Assembly (NCBI GenBank): GCA_021234155.1
Contig: JAJEKV010000002.1
Span: forward strand, 30,615,098 to 30,679,097
Length of the DNA: 64,000 nucleotides
Direction: 5' to 3'
Origin: Isoetes taiwanensis
Taxonomy: Eukaryota; Streptophyta; Lycopodiopsida; Isoetales; Isoetaceae
Part shown: positions 9,381-22,018 of the stretch, in pieces
Numbering within the stretch: position 1 is the stretch's first letter
Layout: every line of letters begins with the position of its first letter
The notes under the pieces: generated by a model
What the model saw: only the letters and a program-made list of their open reading frames with translations
The model's database searches: none
What the model was told of the DNA's origin: nothing
Translations under genes and position numbers: made by a program

Positions 9381-12040
9381 TAAAGCTTGTCGGATTAGAG
9401 ATTAAATAACAGAGTTTATATAACAGACTTTAAATAACAGAGTTTAACTAACCTTGTCGAGTTTTGAGCCAAGTTTTGAGCCTATATTTGAAGAGCCTCA
9501 GAGAAACCAAAAGCCACAGTCAGATCTGAGCCGAGTTTGGAGTCCGAGTTTGAGATTGAGAACATGATAGAGATTTCAGCAGATCGAAATCAAGCGCCTA
9601 AGCTTCAGATTGAGCCAAAGCGCCTCAAAAATTTTCAAGCAGAAAATTTGTGAAAGAGAAAAGTTTGATCGAGAAAAGTTCGAACATACATAATAACTGC
9701 TTTTAAAAAAATCATACCATACCATAATAACTGCTGCGAAAATTTATTACTATATATTTAATACCTAAAATGTTAGAGGTTTTATTTATATATAATGTTA
9801 TAGGTCATTGTAAAGTTATCTCTACATATGTTAGAAGCCATTACAAAGTTATAAAGCTAGGCTCATTCATATATAAGCTTTTATACCCATTACTATTAAT
9901 TTTACCTATATATTTTCTAAAGTATTTTTTTCTATAAAATATATTCTAGAAAATAATTATATATAAAGGCTAAGGAAAATAACTTGGGCATTCCCATTAT
10001 ATAAATAGAATGAGAACATAGAATAAGACATATGAGGAATTGATGACATGCATGACCTTATGGTGTCTTCTTAACATATATAAAGCAAAAGGGATTTCTG
10101 TTTGAACCTAATATTTTTTCGCTAGGAAAAAGCGTAGGAGAGACACGTGTAAGTTTTCATTTTAAAAAAAGACTTAAAAAAAAAAAGCAAAGCCATTAAT
10201 AGCCGCCCTGCTCAATTCCGGCCCTCCTAGGTTTCCTCTTTCCCTTTCTTGCTCTGCAATCCATATCTATTCGCTTTTCTTCCTTTCTGGCTAAACTCCA
10301 TAGCGATGGCAGGGTGGACTATGGCGAGCTACGGCAGTATGCATTTTAGAGGCCTATCCGGATAAGATGCAAACTGCAGTTGCTGCAGTCTCATCACTGG
10401 CTGCATCCGTCTTCTATCCGGCTTCGTGGAACCAAATAGCTTTATTGAGTGCATCTCTCGGTTCTCTGAGAACCATCTTCCACCGCTTAAGGCGGGATCT
10501 CGCTTGGCTATGGCGGATCCATCGGTTCTGTTCCCTTTGACAAGTATGGTAGGTTATATTTGAAGCTTTTGCTCAGCAATATTGTGGCCGAAAAATGCCT
10601 TCACAAAGGGATTGTCGGATCATTTAAGAGTGGTGAAAAGAAAATCGTGTGCATAAGGAGATGTCTGCCTGGACTTGGCCGAAACAAGCCCGATCGGCAT
10701 ATTAAGGAAACGCCTAACGGCTCTGTCAAGTTCTTACATGCATTTTGATCCGAGATAGAGTCATGTTTTTGTCCTTCGCCTATATAAACGGGTAACGGCA
10801 GTATTTTCAAAAAGAAGAAATCATCGCTTCTCGCATCCGTGGGCCGCACAAAATGATCAAGGGAGAAGGGAGCGATGTCATAATCTGTAGGGCCTTTGTC
10901 CCACGCTTTTGAATTCTTTTGTTCTTTTTGGTTTTGCAATGTGTATTCGTGTAGTTCATTAAGGAACCCACATTCTCCATCCACATTATTATCATAGCTT
11001 GGAGAAGGAAAAGCTAGCCTATGGGAGAAAAATCCAAGTCGGGCATGAAGAACTGCAATTTTCTAACCGCACCCCAATCCTTTTAGCCTTTTTAGCCCCG
11101 GAAAATGCAGTAAGCACACGCCACTAAAGCCTCCGTGATTGGCTATTAAAATGCACGATGCAACGCTTCCATGCCGCTTGAGAATAAATCCAAGTGGAAC
11201 TCAAGCTATTCTTATGCAGAAAGCAAGCAAACTTGGCCTTGTAGAGCCCCAACTATTCCCGGATTAGATCTTATTATCTCAGAATCTGGGATCAATGTGG
11301 CGTCTTGCTCTTTCCGACAAGACTCATTGGTGGTCTACCGACTTACCCTTTAATGACATCTAGCAAGGTAAATCTAGATGTCTCATGTCTCATACATGTC
11401 GAATTTGTTTTTTATCCGATTGGGATGCAGCTTGCCTATGAGTTGCTCCTTTCATAAGGGTGTGGGTTGCCCCTTCCTATTGAATACCAAAGCTTTGCCC
11501 ATCACAAAATAACGCCAATGGGAAATGCAAAGCTTTGAGATGTATAATGGGATCCTTCCAGATCAATCATGAACCTAATCATGAGCGTAACCATGAGAAG
11601 TAGCAAAGAAACATGGCTGGAAACCGTGGTATAAATAGTGTATAAATAGGCTCTTGTTAGAGGGGATTTTTCGTAAGTGAAGCGCCTCAAAAAAAAAAAT
11701 TTCATTGACAAAGCCTTTTCTCAAATTTTTCGTATCTATCTACTTCCATTTTAATGCTCTATTTCTCTATGTGCGCTTCTATCTCTCTCAAGTTCTATCT
11801 CTCTCGTAGTTCCGTAATTCAATACATATATTATCTATTTGTGTACTCAATTCAAGCTCGATATTTCTTGACCATGTTTATTTCCTTTTTTAAAGTTGAT
11901 AAGATACAAATACTTTTGACTAAACTTTGATATTGCCATATTATCACCATTTGATATTCGACAACAACTAAATTTGATGGCTTACGTAATGGTACAAACA
12001 TTTTGCTCTTCTCATACAGATTATGGATTGTGGAAATTGT
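9381..12040. other. no supported gene
   Basis: AT-rich spacer up to about 10180, then a GC-richer block 10190-11700 that looks transcribed-gene-like (CT-rich leader, ATG at 10306) but whose frame closes after 19 codons. ORFs at 10560-10748 (+) and 10601-10984 (-) overlap on opposite strands and neither resembles a known family. The phrase gctatggcgga recurs here and in the 60736-61255 element, hinting at related sequence. Confidence 0.4.
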
Positions 12041-12060
12041 TATAAGTATCGGGCTTGGTT

Positions 12061-12157
12061 GTGGAAATTGTTACCGTGTACAATTTAAAAAGTCTCTTTG
12101 GTACAATGTGGAAATTGTTATGGTGTACAATTTAAAAAGTCTCTTTCGTACAATTTG
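12061..12157. repeat. 47-bp tandem repeat, about two copies
   Basis: GTGGAAATTGTTA...GTGTACAATTTAAAAAGTCTCTTT occurs at 12061 and 12108, with a partial third copy just upstream (about 12030). Confidence 0.85.
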
Positions 12158-12412
12158 GTTGGTTTCTTTTTTGGATATTCACAGCAATATGTTGGCATAA
12201 AATTTGGGAAATCTTTTGATTACATAACATATACACATATATTTGCAGGGCCTATATATGGAAGATGGTTGTGTTTTGCATCATATAGGTTATGGTTATC
12301 CTTCAACACCAATTCAACACTAAGATTGTAGGGTCCATAAATTAGATGGAAGTCATTTGTGCCGACATGTCTCCCCGGATGGTGTGATGGTTCTCAGAGT
12401 CGAAAAAATGTA

Positions 12413-12583
12413 ACATGGCATCAAGTTGTACTACCACAAATGTTACAACTGCAAATATGGCATCAAAGCTTGGGTTTCCAATGGCAATGAAAAACAAAAC
12501 ATGGCATCAAGTTGTACTACCACAAGTGTTACAACTGCAAATATGGCATCAAAGCTTGGGTTTCCAATGGCAATAATTTAGCC
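12413..12583. repeat. 86-bp tandem duplication
   Basis: acatggcatcaagttgtact starts at 12413 and again at 12499; the two copies differ by very few bases up to ttccaatggcaat, so the duplication is recent. Confidence 0.9.
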
Positions 12584-13505
12584 TTCATCTGCTTTTCCTT
12601 TCTACTTGTGGCTTCTAATTTGGTTCATTTTGGGGACACCATATATGCTTTGTTAGCTATAGAATACAACAGAGTTGGATTATTAAAAATATATGGAAAA
12701 AAAAAAATCATTGGGACTTGAGGATTACTTTCATGTGTTGTCAAAGACGTGAAATAGTTAAAGAAGTGCTTAATAGGTCTGCATCATTAGCATAGGCTTT
12801 CGCAAAGTGGATTATTAGTTTCACAAAGTGGATTACTAAGAATCCATGGAGCAGGACTCAAGGGCTGACCTCAATGTCTATATCTTCATAACCCGGTGGA
12901 ATAATGCAAAAGCAAAGAAAGCAATATCAAATACTTCCTGATATATTGACTTTAAATCTTAAAAAACAACAAGATTACGATGAACTAGTTAGGCAATTTT
13001 ATGATTAACATAAAATGACTAGTTCTTAAAGAGTCTTGGAGTTAATACGATTCCTTAAGGGGTCCGGTTAACATGGAAGAAAATGTACGATGTCAAACAT
13101 CACGGTCCTCATATACATTGTCTTTACACGAAAATGACTAGGTGGTTATGAAAATCCTAAAATGTTTCAAAAATTGTAAAATTATCACCATTTTTGCATT
13201 GAACAGACTTTCAAATTAATAAGTGAGTTGGTGAAGAGAAATGTTCGCGGCGGCCAAGGCCGCCACGATAAATTTCTTGTAGATGTAATAGAAATGAAAT
13301 GCCATCATAAACAAAGATGCATATATATAGATAGATAGTATCAAAGAAGTTATTATAGAAGTTATCAAAGAAGTTCCTCTTACAATATATTATAAAGTAT
13401 GCTTTCCTTTATTGATTAAAAAAAATATGCTTTCCTTTAAAAACATGTTGGGAAGATGTTTTTTGGATGTACTAACTTATTCTATGTTTGTATGTATTTT
13501 ATGTC
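12584..13505. other. no supported gene; one GC-rich palindrome
   Basis: AT-rich sequence. The only distinctive element is GGCGGCC-aa-GGCCGCC at 13248-13264, an isolated strong inverted repeat in AT-rich surroundings. Confidence 0.5.
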
Positions 13506-13721
13506 AATAGCATGCAACATGCTAAAAAAAATGCCCCCAATGATGATGACCAAGGCAAGGAAAAATCCCCAGATGATGAAGATGATGGCCAAGAAAAGGA
13601 AAAGACCCCAAATGATGTTGATAATGGCAAAGGAAAGGAAAAGACCCCGAATGAAAAGGATGATGTCAAAGGAAAAGAAATTGTACTTTATACTTGGGTC
13701 GATTGGAAGATCCCAAGATGA
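13506..13721 (+). CDS. acidic/basic repeat leader, possible transposase N-terminus
   Basis: The frame beginning near 13488 reads three degenerate copies of a 14-residue unit of the type DDxDxGKxKEKTPN, followed by IVLYTWVDWKIPR and a stop. Repeat units of about 42 bp at 13530-13670 underlie it. It lies upstream of, and on the same strand as, the transposase-like fragment starting at 14045, so it could be its first exon. There is no recognised domain, and it could equally be a chance low-complexity ORF. Confidence 0.3.
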   Translation, partial: NSMQHAKKNAPNDDDQGKEKSPDDEDDGQEKEKTPNDVDNGKGKEKTPNEKDDVKGKEIVLYTWVDWKIPR

Positions 13722-14044
13722 ATGCAACAGAGAGGTAGTAGGAGAAGGGATTATTGTTTAGCGATCGATCAATGCAAATAATAATGAAAGATTAGGGGAG
13801 GACAAAGTTAGGTGTGGCAATCTCAAAATTATATGACAATTGGAAGGAAGAGAGATCAGGCAAACAAGAATGCCTTTGCTTGTGTGAAGCAACTAGAGGT
13901 TGCAACTATTGTGGCATGGCCTAGGGACGATTTCAACTAGAGGGGAACTACATGTTTCCTATAGATGCGTAACCATTGTCAATAATGGTCACACAAATGT
14001 AGCAAGAGGCCACTTCTAACTTTCAAATATTATCCCACCAAAAG

Positions 14045-14920
14045 ATGCAAGTCGATTATGATTGTTCTCCTAAAGCCTTGATGAAGGTTAGAGGAAGTGA
14101 ATATTGTTGGACCTCTTGTATTAGAATGTTCACAATAGACGAGATGGTGGGAGCAAGAGCTACATATCAAGAACATAAGTTTGATAGCAGGAGGAATTTC
14201 ATGCACACCATATTTGGTTATGCAATTCAGATGAAAGATAAAAAAAAAAAAAAAAAAAATCCATTGAACGTAAAGTGAATATGTTCGAAAAGCATGGATG
14301 GCTATACATGGAATTCCAAAATTCTTCTTGGCAATAACCGGCAAAAAAAGAAGATGAAAATGGTATTAGAATTGCATTGCACGGGAACACTGGCCTGGTA
14401 AGACCTACCTCTAGAGCTATAGCTGCAAAAGAAATATTTGAAAGATATGTGGATTTCAATGCAGAATAAGAAGGATGAGCAGAATAGAGTCCTTGTTGAA
14501 AAGAGATTGCCATCCCATTGTACCCAGAAGAGCATATTAAAGGAAATAAATGTATTGCTTCGGGAACTTGGAGTGGCCTCTATATCCCAACCTAGTTTTA
14601 GTAGGCTATGGAATAAGCATTTCAAGCATGTGACCATAGCAACTTCAAACAATTTTGTAAAGTGCAATTTATGTGCTAAGCTGAAGGAGACACTTGATAA
14701 GACTGTGCAACCAAGTCTAAGGGCTAAGATAAGGGAATATATGAAGGACCATATGACAGATCAACTATCATGTAGATCAACTTATTGGATGTGGAGGACT
14801 TTATCTGCAATGGAACCTAATAACTATCTATATATTATACATGATAAAATGGACCAACAAAAGTCTTGTCTTCCACAATTCAAGGGTAAAAGCACGTTAG
14901 GGTGTCATACATTATGGAGC
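14045..14920 (+). pseudogene. transposase-like protein fragment (DUF7869-type), N-terminal half
   Basis: Two frames joined by a frameshift around the poly-A run at 14241-14258. The first has CWTSCIRMFTIDEM and HKFDSRRNFMHTIFG, lining up with the zinc-motif region CCKNTCNKKLTKHQ of the protein at 45722-48331. The second has a SRLWNKHFKHVTIA segment, VKCNLCAKLKETLDK and LSCRSTYWMWRTLSAM, ending IIHDKMDQQKSCLPQF. The copy B protein shows SKCNICVVIKQKLEK, RSCRSQYWHWRALSQ and IIHDKM in the same order. It therefore belongs to the same superfamily but is clearly diverged. The catalytic core that should follow (LDN...GHTH) is missing, so it is truncated. DUF7869 is my best family name, from memory. 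Confidence 0.65.
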
Positions 14921-15195
14921 AATTCATGTAAACTTTTGAACGGGTTGCTGAATTTTAAATGTACTTATTTCATGTATAAATTTTGTCTTATATATTTAAA
15001 AAGGGGCAAAATTCCCGTTTGTTTGTAATTATGACGAGTAGAGGCCGGCGGTTGATGCGAAGCTTTTGGAGGAAATTCCTCCCTCCAATTTCCTCTAGGA
15101 AAATTCCCTCCAGAAAAATTTCCTTCCAAGAAAATCCCCAAATCGAACCAAGAAAGTAGAACACAATTTGAATTTTTTTCCAGGATCAGGAAAAC

Positions 15196-15330
15196 ATGCA
15201 ATCTGGTGATTTTGAAACTGAATGTGGCGATCAGGAAAACATGCAATCTGGTGATTTTGAAACTGAATGTGGCGATCAAGAAAACATGCAATCTGGTGAT
15301 TTTGAAACTGAATGTGGCAAACATCAGATG
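15196..15330 (+). repeat. 45-bp coding minisatellite, three copies
   Basis: Units start at 15196, 15241 and 15286 and encode MQSGDFETECGDQEN each time; a diverged fourth (MASGEFKI) follows. The period is a multiple of three, so the frame is kept. Confidence 0.95.
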
Positions 15331-16130
15331 GCATCTGGTGAATTCAAAATTGTGAAGAGTAAACAACAAGTGGCATGCAGTAATTTCGAAAGTGGGAGAG
15401 ATGAGAAAGGGAAAAAGAAGATGGCAGAGCATGATAGCGAAATTGAAAAGGGTAGTACATCCTCAAGGTATGTTACCAAAAAAATAAGGACCAGTGTGCA
15501 AAATGTTGTTACTGTTATGAGAAAAGAAGCTGAATCTCTGGCTCCTAATCAAAGGTACTTATTCGCTTCTAGATTCTTGCAAGATCACAGGCTATTGGAG
15601 CTTTTTGAACCTGTGATTGGGTTGTCTTCACAAGCAGTGGTCAAGCATGCAATTTTAGAAAACCTTAAAGATGGATTGGAAGAGGTAAAATGCTCTAATA
15701 GTGGTGATAAATTGGCTGCCAAGCACTCAGTCTTATCAATGGGGAAAAATGGTGATTTGAAGCAAAAGGGAATTGCTTGCAAGATGCTCAAATGCCATCC
15801 CCGAAATCTTTCATATGCTGCTAGCAGAAGAAAGAGAATGGCAATTGCTGGTTCAAACATTTGGGCATTAGCAGGCAGGAAGGCTAGATCTGATCATTTG
15901 GATGAAGAAACCAAGCTAAAAGTCATCCAGTTCTGGCTTAACAACACCAAGGTTTCACCAAAGTACAGAGATGTGAGGAAAAAAAAAGCGAGGCAATCGA
16001 GTATCTTGACATTCCTCACGTATTAAAGCTTTTGTCAAAGAAACTATTACATTTCAGTTTCTTTTTAGTTTTCATGTACATTTTCATGCACATATGTGAA
16101 CTCCTCTACCAATCTTAATTTACTTGCTTT

Positions 16131-16460
16131 GATGTAGCCTTTTCTTGGCCTTGCTTTTGCTTTCATCAGATTATACATGTAAATGAGGTTTATGGGGTCA
16201 TCTACTTGCTCTTGGAAGTATTTCATGTATATTATGTGATATATATGTACATAGTGTAAGGATGTAAGATTAAATGTGCCGTAGTGAACTCCTTTGCCCC
16301 GCGCTTTGATGTAGCCTTTTCATTCTGCTTTTTTGTTTAATGTATTATACATGTAAATGAGGTTTATGGGGTCATCTACTTGCTCTTGGAAGTATTTCAT
16401 GTATATTATGTGATATATATGTACATAGTGTAAGGATGTAGGATTAAATGTGCTATAAAT
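16131..16460. repeat. 174-bp tandem duplication
   Basis: ttatacatgtaaatgaggtt occurs at 16171 and 16345 within two nearly identical units, both beginning tgatgtagccttttc. It lies in a non-coding stretch of the broken transposase gene. Confidence 0.9.
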
Positions 16461-18441
16461 TGATACTATACATAATCTATCGCATATATGTAATCGAATA
16501 TGTATAGATTCAATCAAATTTTTTTACATGTACAACCGATATGTACCGGTATACATAGTATTTCTTACTTATGTAATCGGATATGTAAGGTATTCAATGC
16601 ACGCCTTCTCCAACTTACCTATTTTCTTTTGCAATGTGCGTGCCGAAATGTATGAGCACTTTGTGGAGGAGAATCCGATGTAGATGTTGGTATTAGAATG
16701 TTCAATACCGAAACCAAGTTGCATAAGGAAATTGAAGGAGAGAAACACTTGTCGTTATATGAAGCATGAACAAGCGCAGAATTTCGAAAAGCTTTCAACT
16801 CTATGGTTTCACATAAATTGCAGTTGCAATTGTGATGTATGTGCTGTTGGTACACATGATGGGGTTTGTCATGCACAAAAGCTTACATTTTGTAATGTTA
16901 GCACTCTTTGGAGAGAAATGGTTTTCCAAAAAGAGGAAAGGGAAGAGTGGCACAACTGTGCATAAGGGGGATTGTGAAAATGTGGTAAGCAAAAGATTCC
17001 CTTATGTCCAAAAGAGACTGATCAGAATAATGAAGATGATGTTAAATGGAGGCTTACTGTTATATGGACGAGAAGTCAAGGAAGGCACTTCTAGAAGACT
17101 AAGATTGGTGGAGAAGCAAACAGATGCTCCTTTCATGCTATCTGCCATGTTTGATCACATGAAAAAGTTTGTGCATCACAACTTTGCAGCTCATTGGCGA
17201 GCAAGGAATTTAGGAGAAGCATTCGTAGTCTAAGAGATGATTCTCGCGGATATCGTGAGTAGACTTTGCGTAAAATTACACATTGCAGCCCTTCAAAGAA
17301 GTGCAAGATGAACATTGGAATGCGCACTGCATCACTATTTTGGTACACATCACTCTTTCAAGGTAAATGGTAAGTTGCAAAAGACCGCTCACTTATATGT
17401 TTCGATGATAGAAGTCATGACACACATTTTGTACAACATGCATTTCAACTTCATCTTCAAGGTTGAAAGAGAATGGAGGATCTCACATGCGTATCATCTC
17501 GCGGTGGTCGATGGTTGTGCCGCTTCGGTTCAAATCCGTAAGATCATTCGACTTCATATGCGTGTACTATTGTCGCGATGGCATTCGTGGTACAATGGAA
17601 TTTCTTCTGATCGTGACACATGAAGGGGGAACATGATGGAGAGGCGCCAAGGCCAAGCAACTCTTGGCGCTGAGCAAAGAAGAGAGCATGGGATTGAAAT
17701 AAAGGGTGCTCATGATGCCTATGTTGTTTTGAGAAACAAGAAATCTCAAGTTCATAGAGTGTATTGGGAAGTGAAGGAGGCCGAGATTGACATGTCAAAG
17801 CCATTTGATGTGCAATCCCTTCCCCGGTGTCCAAAGTCGGCACCGTATCTTCCATAAGTCCCAGGACCCAACCTTACTGATGGTTAGACCACTATCTTGT
17901 TTTTGCAGTGCCTGCATAAACTTTGAATGGCAGGCATATGAGTCTATTCAACACTGTGGAAAAGTGGACATTGAAGAAGCTAGTCCCATGTGCACATGCT
18001 GAAGGTACAGAATTGGAATCAGAAACTGCAATGTTTGCAAATGAGGTAGAGGAGTTACATGATGTGATACAGTTTGGTGATAATTTTGCTTCTTTTGCTC
18101 TTCCTGGTAATGAGGAAGATGTGCCATACTATGTTCTTGCTTGCACTAGAGAAAAGCATGTATTGGACCAAACGGTCATTGATGATTACAAGAATGAGCA
18201 TCATGCAGGTGACAAAGTCATATCAGCTTACTATTATCAGAAATTGTCAAGTTGCCATAACAAATATAAGCTGTTGGATGATAGAGAAGTATTGGTACCA
18301 GTAGAGTCTGTTATTGGAGCTAAATTTCCCATGAAGAAGATAAATCACAGGGTTAAAAGTGCTAGTGCAGCTTTTGCATTTGATGATGTGCATGAGATGT
18401 TGCTAGGAAGTCTTCCCGAAATGGTGGATGCCTTGGATTAG

Positions 18442-19181
18442 GTGAAGGCTTTGAATTTGCAGTGGTTTGTATTGTGTTTTTGAATTGAATTGAATTTGCA
18501 GTGGTTTGTACTGTGTGAACTACCTGGTTTGTAAAATATAGCATGGAACATGTTGAAGTTCAAATTGTAGACAAGTGCACATAATTATATTTCTGAAGCA
18601 AATAGTACAGTGTACACACTTAATAACTTAAGAAGCAGGCCTAATCACTATGTCATTTGGAACATAATATCTCAGTACTATTGCATCATGCAAGCCTTTC
18701 TTCCAACGATTTTGAGGATTTACATGTGCTACAGCAGTAGCACTTGCTGTTGGGCATTCTCTGGCTATTGGAAGGCCGGTCCACCCTATTGGCTGATCAA
18801 CTACTTCTGCAAAGGATGGTCTCCCCCAAGGATTATGTAGTAAACCTTGGACTTAGATTTAGCAAATTGCTTCGAGTATCTGAATCACTGATTCTCTCAA
18901 CCATTTCCCAAAGCTCAGGAAGCATGGTATTCGACCTTGGATTAGTCCCCCCAAAGATATTGGGAACTTAGATTTGTTTCTTCTATATCAGTTAGTTGAA
19001 GATCTACTTCAGCTGGTTGAAGAATTTGACATTTGTTTTGTAGATCATTCCTTACATCTACAATGCATACAAAATTATTAGTATATCATGTGAAAGCTTA
19101 ACTGTATTACCTAAGTTATGTACATACATCATGTATTGCAAAAGCTCAACAACATACAACATCTAAGCATAATTGTATTAC
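18442..19181. other. no supported gene
   Basis: Converging 3' ends: the plus-strand transposase-like gene ends at 18441 and minus-strand fragments end near 19182. Short direct repeats (gaattgaatttgcagtggtttgta at 18452 and 18488) are present. Nothing else is recognisable. Confidence 0.5.
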
Positions 19182-19952
19182 CTAAGTTAGATACATACAC
19201 GAAGATGTGCCCGTGTCCTCGACTTGTTTACCATCTGATGTACCAGCACACTCATCTTGTACCCGACCTTCATCATCTTCACTAGATTCTTCTATTATTG
19301 TGAATGTCTTCACTGTGATGCTAGGCTTCTTAATTAGCAAGCAACCTCTATTGCAAAAGCTCCATAAACTATCAATGTCTTCACCATATTGAGATTTTAT
19401 GCATTGAACCATCGTGGTCATTGTATGCACGAAAGTATCAAATTGATGCTCTTGGACATAAGTGGTAAAGTCATTTGCATTCTTCAAGCCTACAAACCAC
19501 CAAATAGCTAACACAAATCTTTGTCTTCACCAGCTTAGCCTGGATGCCATAATCGGTATGCAAAGAAGAGCAACCTTCATTGAAGATACATTTGAAAGGA
19601 AGGTCAAGAATCATAACACATCTATTTCTCAGATTCGATACTTGAGGAGTGGAATATCCAAAGGGAAAAGAAATATGTATGTCCCATCATTGACCTCTAA
19701 AAAAGAGGGTCCAACATCTATTGCCACCATAAATGAATTTAAATCTTGGTATGCCTTGCTCATATAACTTGTTCTACAATGGTCACCGTAACATCCAAGG
19801 AAGATCTCACCAAAACAAACAAATCCCAATGGTTGGAACACCAAGACAACAATGATTTCGACAATGGACGACAAAAGAAGACTCCATCGTAATTGGATTG
19901 GCACTTGAGTGCCATTATAGTCACTAGGTGCCGATTGACAATAGTAACCCAA
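19182..19952 (-). pseudogene. minus-strand protein fragments, unknown
   Basis: Minus-strand frames at 19952-19629 and 19514-19182 read like protein (FLEVNDGTYIFLFPLDIPL; FDTFVHTMTTMVQCIKSQYG; an acidic tail ESSEDDEGRVQDE) but are separated by stops and a frame change. No family is recognised. They lie downstream of the Ulp1-like gene on the same strand and may be its C-terminal exons or a separate relic. Confidence 0.3.
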
Positions 19953-20330
19953 AATGCCTTGGAGATCAAATATAATAAGCCATGTAAGTAATCCAGGCGC
20001 TTAGGTTAGCCATACATCTAACCGACCAAGCCTAAGGATAAGACAAAAGTCTAAACTAATTCTAGTTTGTAACCCTTTGATAGAAATTAAAAGCGTTGCA
20101 AAAGATTTCTTATTCAAATAAATTTCAAAGTACAATAGTCAATTAGCTTTAAATTCCATAAGTTGGAATGAGTTTAACTACCACTCTTTCCGCCCAAAGG
20201 ACAACTTGTTTTGTCTCATCTCTTCTTCTCAAACCATATTCGACCATGGCTTTTATTAATACATTTCTTCCGGCCAAGTGCAAAATCCTTGTCAAACCAA
20301 AGTTGATGAAAAACCTAACAAACACAAGAA

Positions 20331-21371
20331 TTAAGATCCGCTGCAATAAAACATCCCAAAGGATTTATGTGAAATATAAGAACAACTCACCATGCTTTTA
20401 GAATTCACTTGGGCATCCACAAAAGCTTGCATAAAGGCCATCACATAAAGACCGCAGCTTACACTATCTGGTTGTTGTGGAACCTCTGGAATAGTTTCCT
20501 TCTTCACTGCATTCTTCACATATAATTCAACTCTACATGAGCTAGAGTTGGTTAGATATGTGATGACATCCTTATGAAGCCTGCACACACAAATGAGAAC
20601 ATGCAACTAAGATTTAAGCAAGCACGAGTACATATACTGAAAGAAAATGCTCATATATTTAGGAGTTTGCTATCCACTGTTATACCAGTCATGGAGTTCA
20701 ACACAATAATTGCAGGAGAAGCCATTGAGGTGGTACTGCAATTTTTTGCAGACTCTAAAACAAAAATCACCAAAACATGATGGGCAGGGTCCTCAACTTG
20801 AACTGGAACTATAATATACTGGCATTTACTAACAACAATGCCTTGTAGCCCTTTCTCAACTGCACTCCTGCCTGACTGTACCATACTATTAGCATCCAGG
20901 GCTAATCTTTTAAATGATGCCCGATAAGTCAAAAAGTTTTCTGAAGGGAAGAAAAAGAAGACATCTCGCCATTTGGATGTCAATGTGCTGCTTCCGAATA
21001 TGTCTAAATGTCTGTTAGACATGTGTCTATCTTTAAACAATGTCTCCACACAATATTTCGTGACCTTAATCAGAGGTTCAGCTTGGAACGGATAGAATGG
21101 AACCATTGTCTGAAGGTTATCCATGTCACTGCAAACCAAGCATCAATGGTAACTAGCATAAAACACATATTTACTAATCCAATTATACTTACAGTTGCTC
21201 AACTGATGTCTGGCTTCTAGTTCTCTTAGCTGGCCACGACACCTTTGTATCTTTTCTTTTTCTTGACTCTTTCTCGTTCACACCACTATCTGTATCTATT
21301 CTATCCTCAGATTCCTCCTTCTCTTGCTTCACCACAACCACCTGCTTCATATCTGTAGCCACATTCTCCAA
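20331..21371 (-). pseudogene. Ulp1/SENP-like (C48) cysteine protease, transposon type
   Basis: Minus strand, at least three coding blocks with introns between. 21371-21189 is a Lys/Glu-rich lead with KRKDTKVSWPAKRTRSQ. 21139-20651 contains LTSKWRDVFFFFPSENFLTY, then AHHVLVIFVLES, the catalytic histidine region (family HW, here HH), and AIIVLNSM, where the family has a DS aspartate. 20600-20390 contains VPQQPDSVSCGLYVMAFMQA with the conserved Q, D and catalytic Cys-Gly. These proteases normally cut SUMO, and versions of them are often carried by MULE, CACTA or PIF-like plant transposons. The aspartate-to-asparagine change suggests this copy is inactive. It faces the transposase-like gene ending at 18441, so both could belong to one element. 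Confidence 0.65.
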
Positions 21372-22018
21372 CTTTTGAGCTGGAGGTCCCTAATATGGTG
21401 TATTTTCGTCTAGGGGATATGGTTGCTGCTTTGCATTGATGGGGCCGAGGGCCACGCATCGCTTGTTTAGGTTCCATTCTCGCGCTATTCTACGGGATTA
21501 CATGCTGCGCTTTTCCTATGCCCGGGTTGGTCCGAAAGGCCTCGCTTTTGCTCCATTTTCTGCACTATATCCTATCTTTCCTTGGCGTTTCTTCACCGAT
21601 CCCTCTTGCACTCTTGTCTCCGGTTCAGGCCCGGATGTGATGGCACCCTGGTATCCGCATAGAGAAACTCCATTGTAGCAACTGGTCCTCTGGCCATGTT
21701 TTAGCCATAAAGTTGTCTTTCTTTGAGTTGCAGTTTGATGCTATTATTGTTTGTATTGGAAAATAAATTATGGAAATTTTATCCATTGGTATTCTCGGTT
21801 TCCCGTTTTTCTTGTTTCTTGTCGATTCTAAGGGGTTTTTATTTCAGGATGACTGATGCCAACCAGTCTGGTTGCATCCTGGTCCAGAGGCCCCCATGCG
21901 TACGCGGGGGGTTGTAGCGGCATGACGGGGTAAACGTACTCAGGCACCCGCTGGCATCGGGCGGGCGCGTTCTTCTCCCGCGGCTCCTCCACCTATTCTT
22001 CCAAGTGCAGCTTCTCCA

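Larger units (their letters stand above)
15196..18441 (+). pseudogene. second transposase-like gene, broken (VDGCA / GKGEHDG type)
   Basis: Plus-strand blocks in order. 15196-16026 is an intact 276-codon ORF with N-terminal 15-residue repeats, then RYLFASRFLQDHRLLELF and FWLNNTKVSPKYRDVRKKK. 16684-17233 is Cys-rich (SCNCDVCAV), then has MFDHMKKFVHHNFAAHWRA. 17240-17390 reads, across frames, as VSRVDFAENY and VQDEHWNAHCITI. 17460-17620 gives HLAVVDGCAASVQ, followed in another frame by WNFF and KGEHDGEAP. 17923-18441 is a C-terminal block ending LLGSLPEMVDALD. The series DFxENY - EHW - DGCASQFK - GKGEHDG is the signature of an uncharacterised transposon-borne protein family of plants and invertebrates that I know only as hypothetical proteins. 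Many frame changes show it is dead. Confidence 0.6.

Noticed and set aside
10560-10984. Genes on either strand in the GC-richer block
   Set aside because: The ORFs overlap on opposite strands, show no known motif and have no consistent splice structure.
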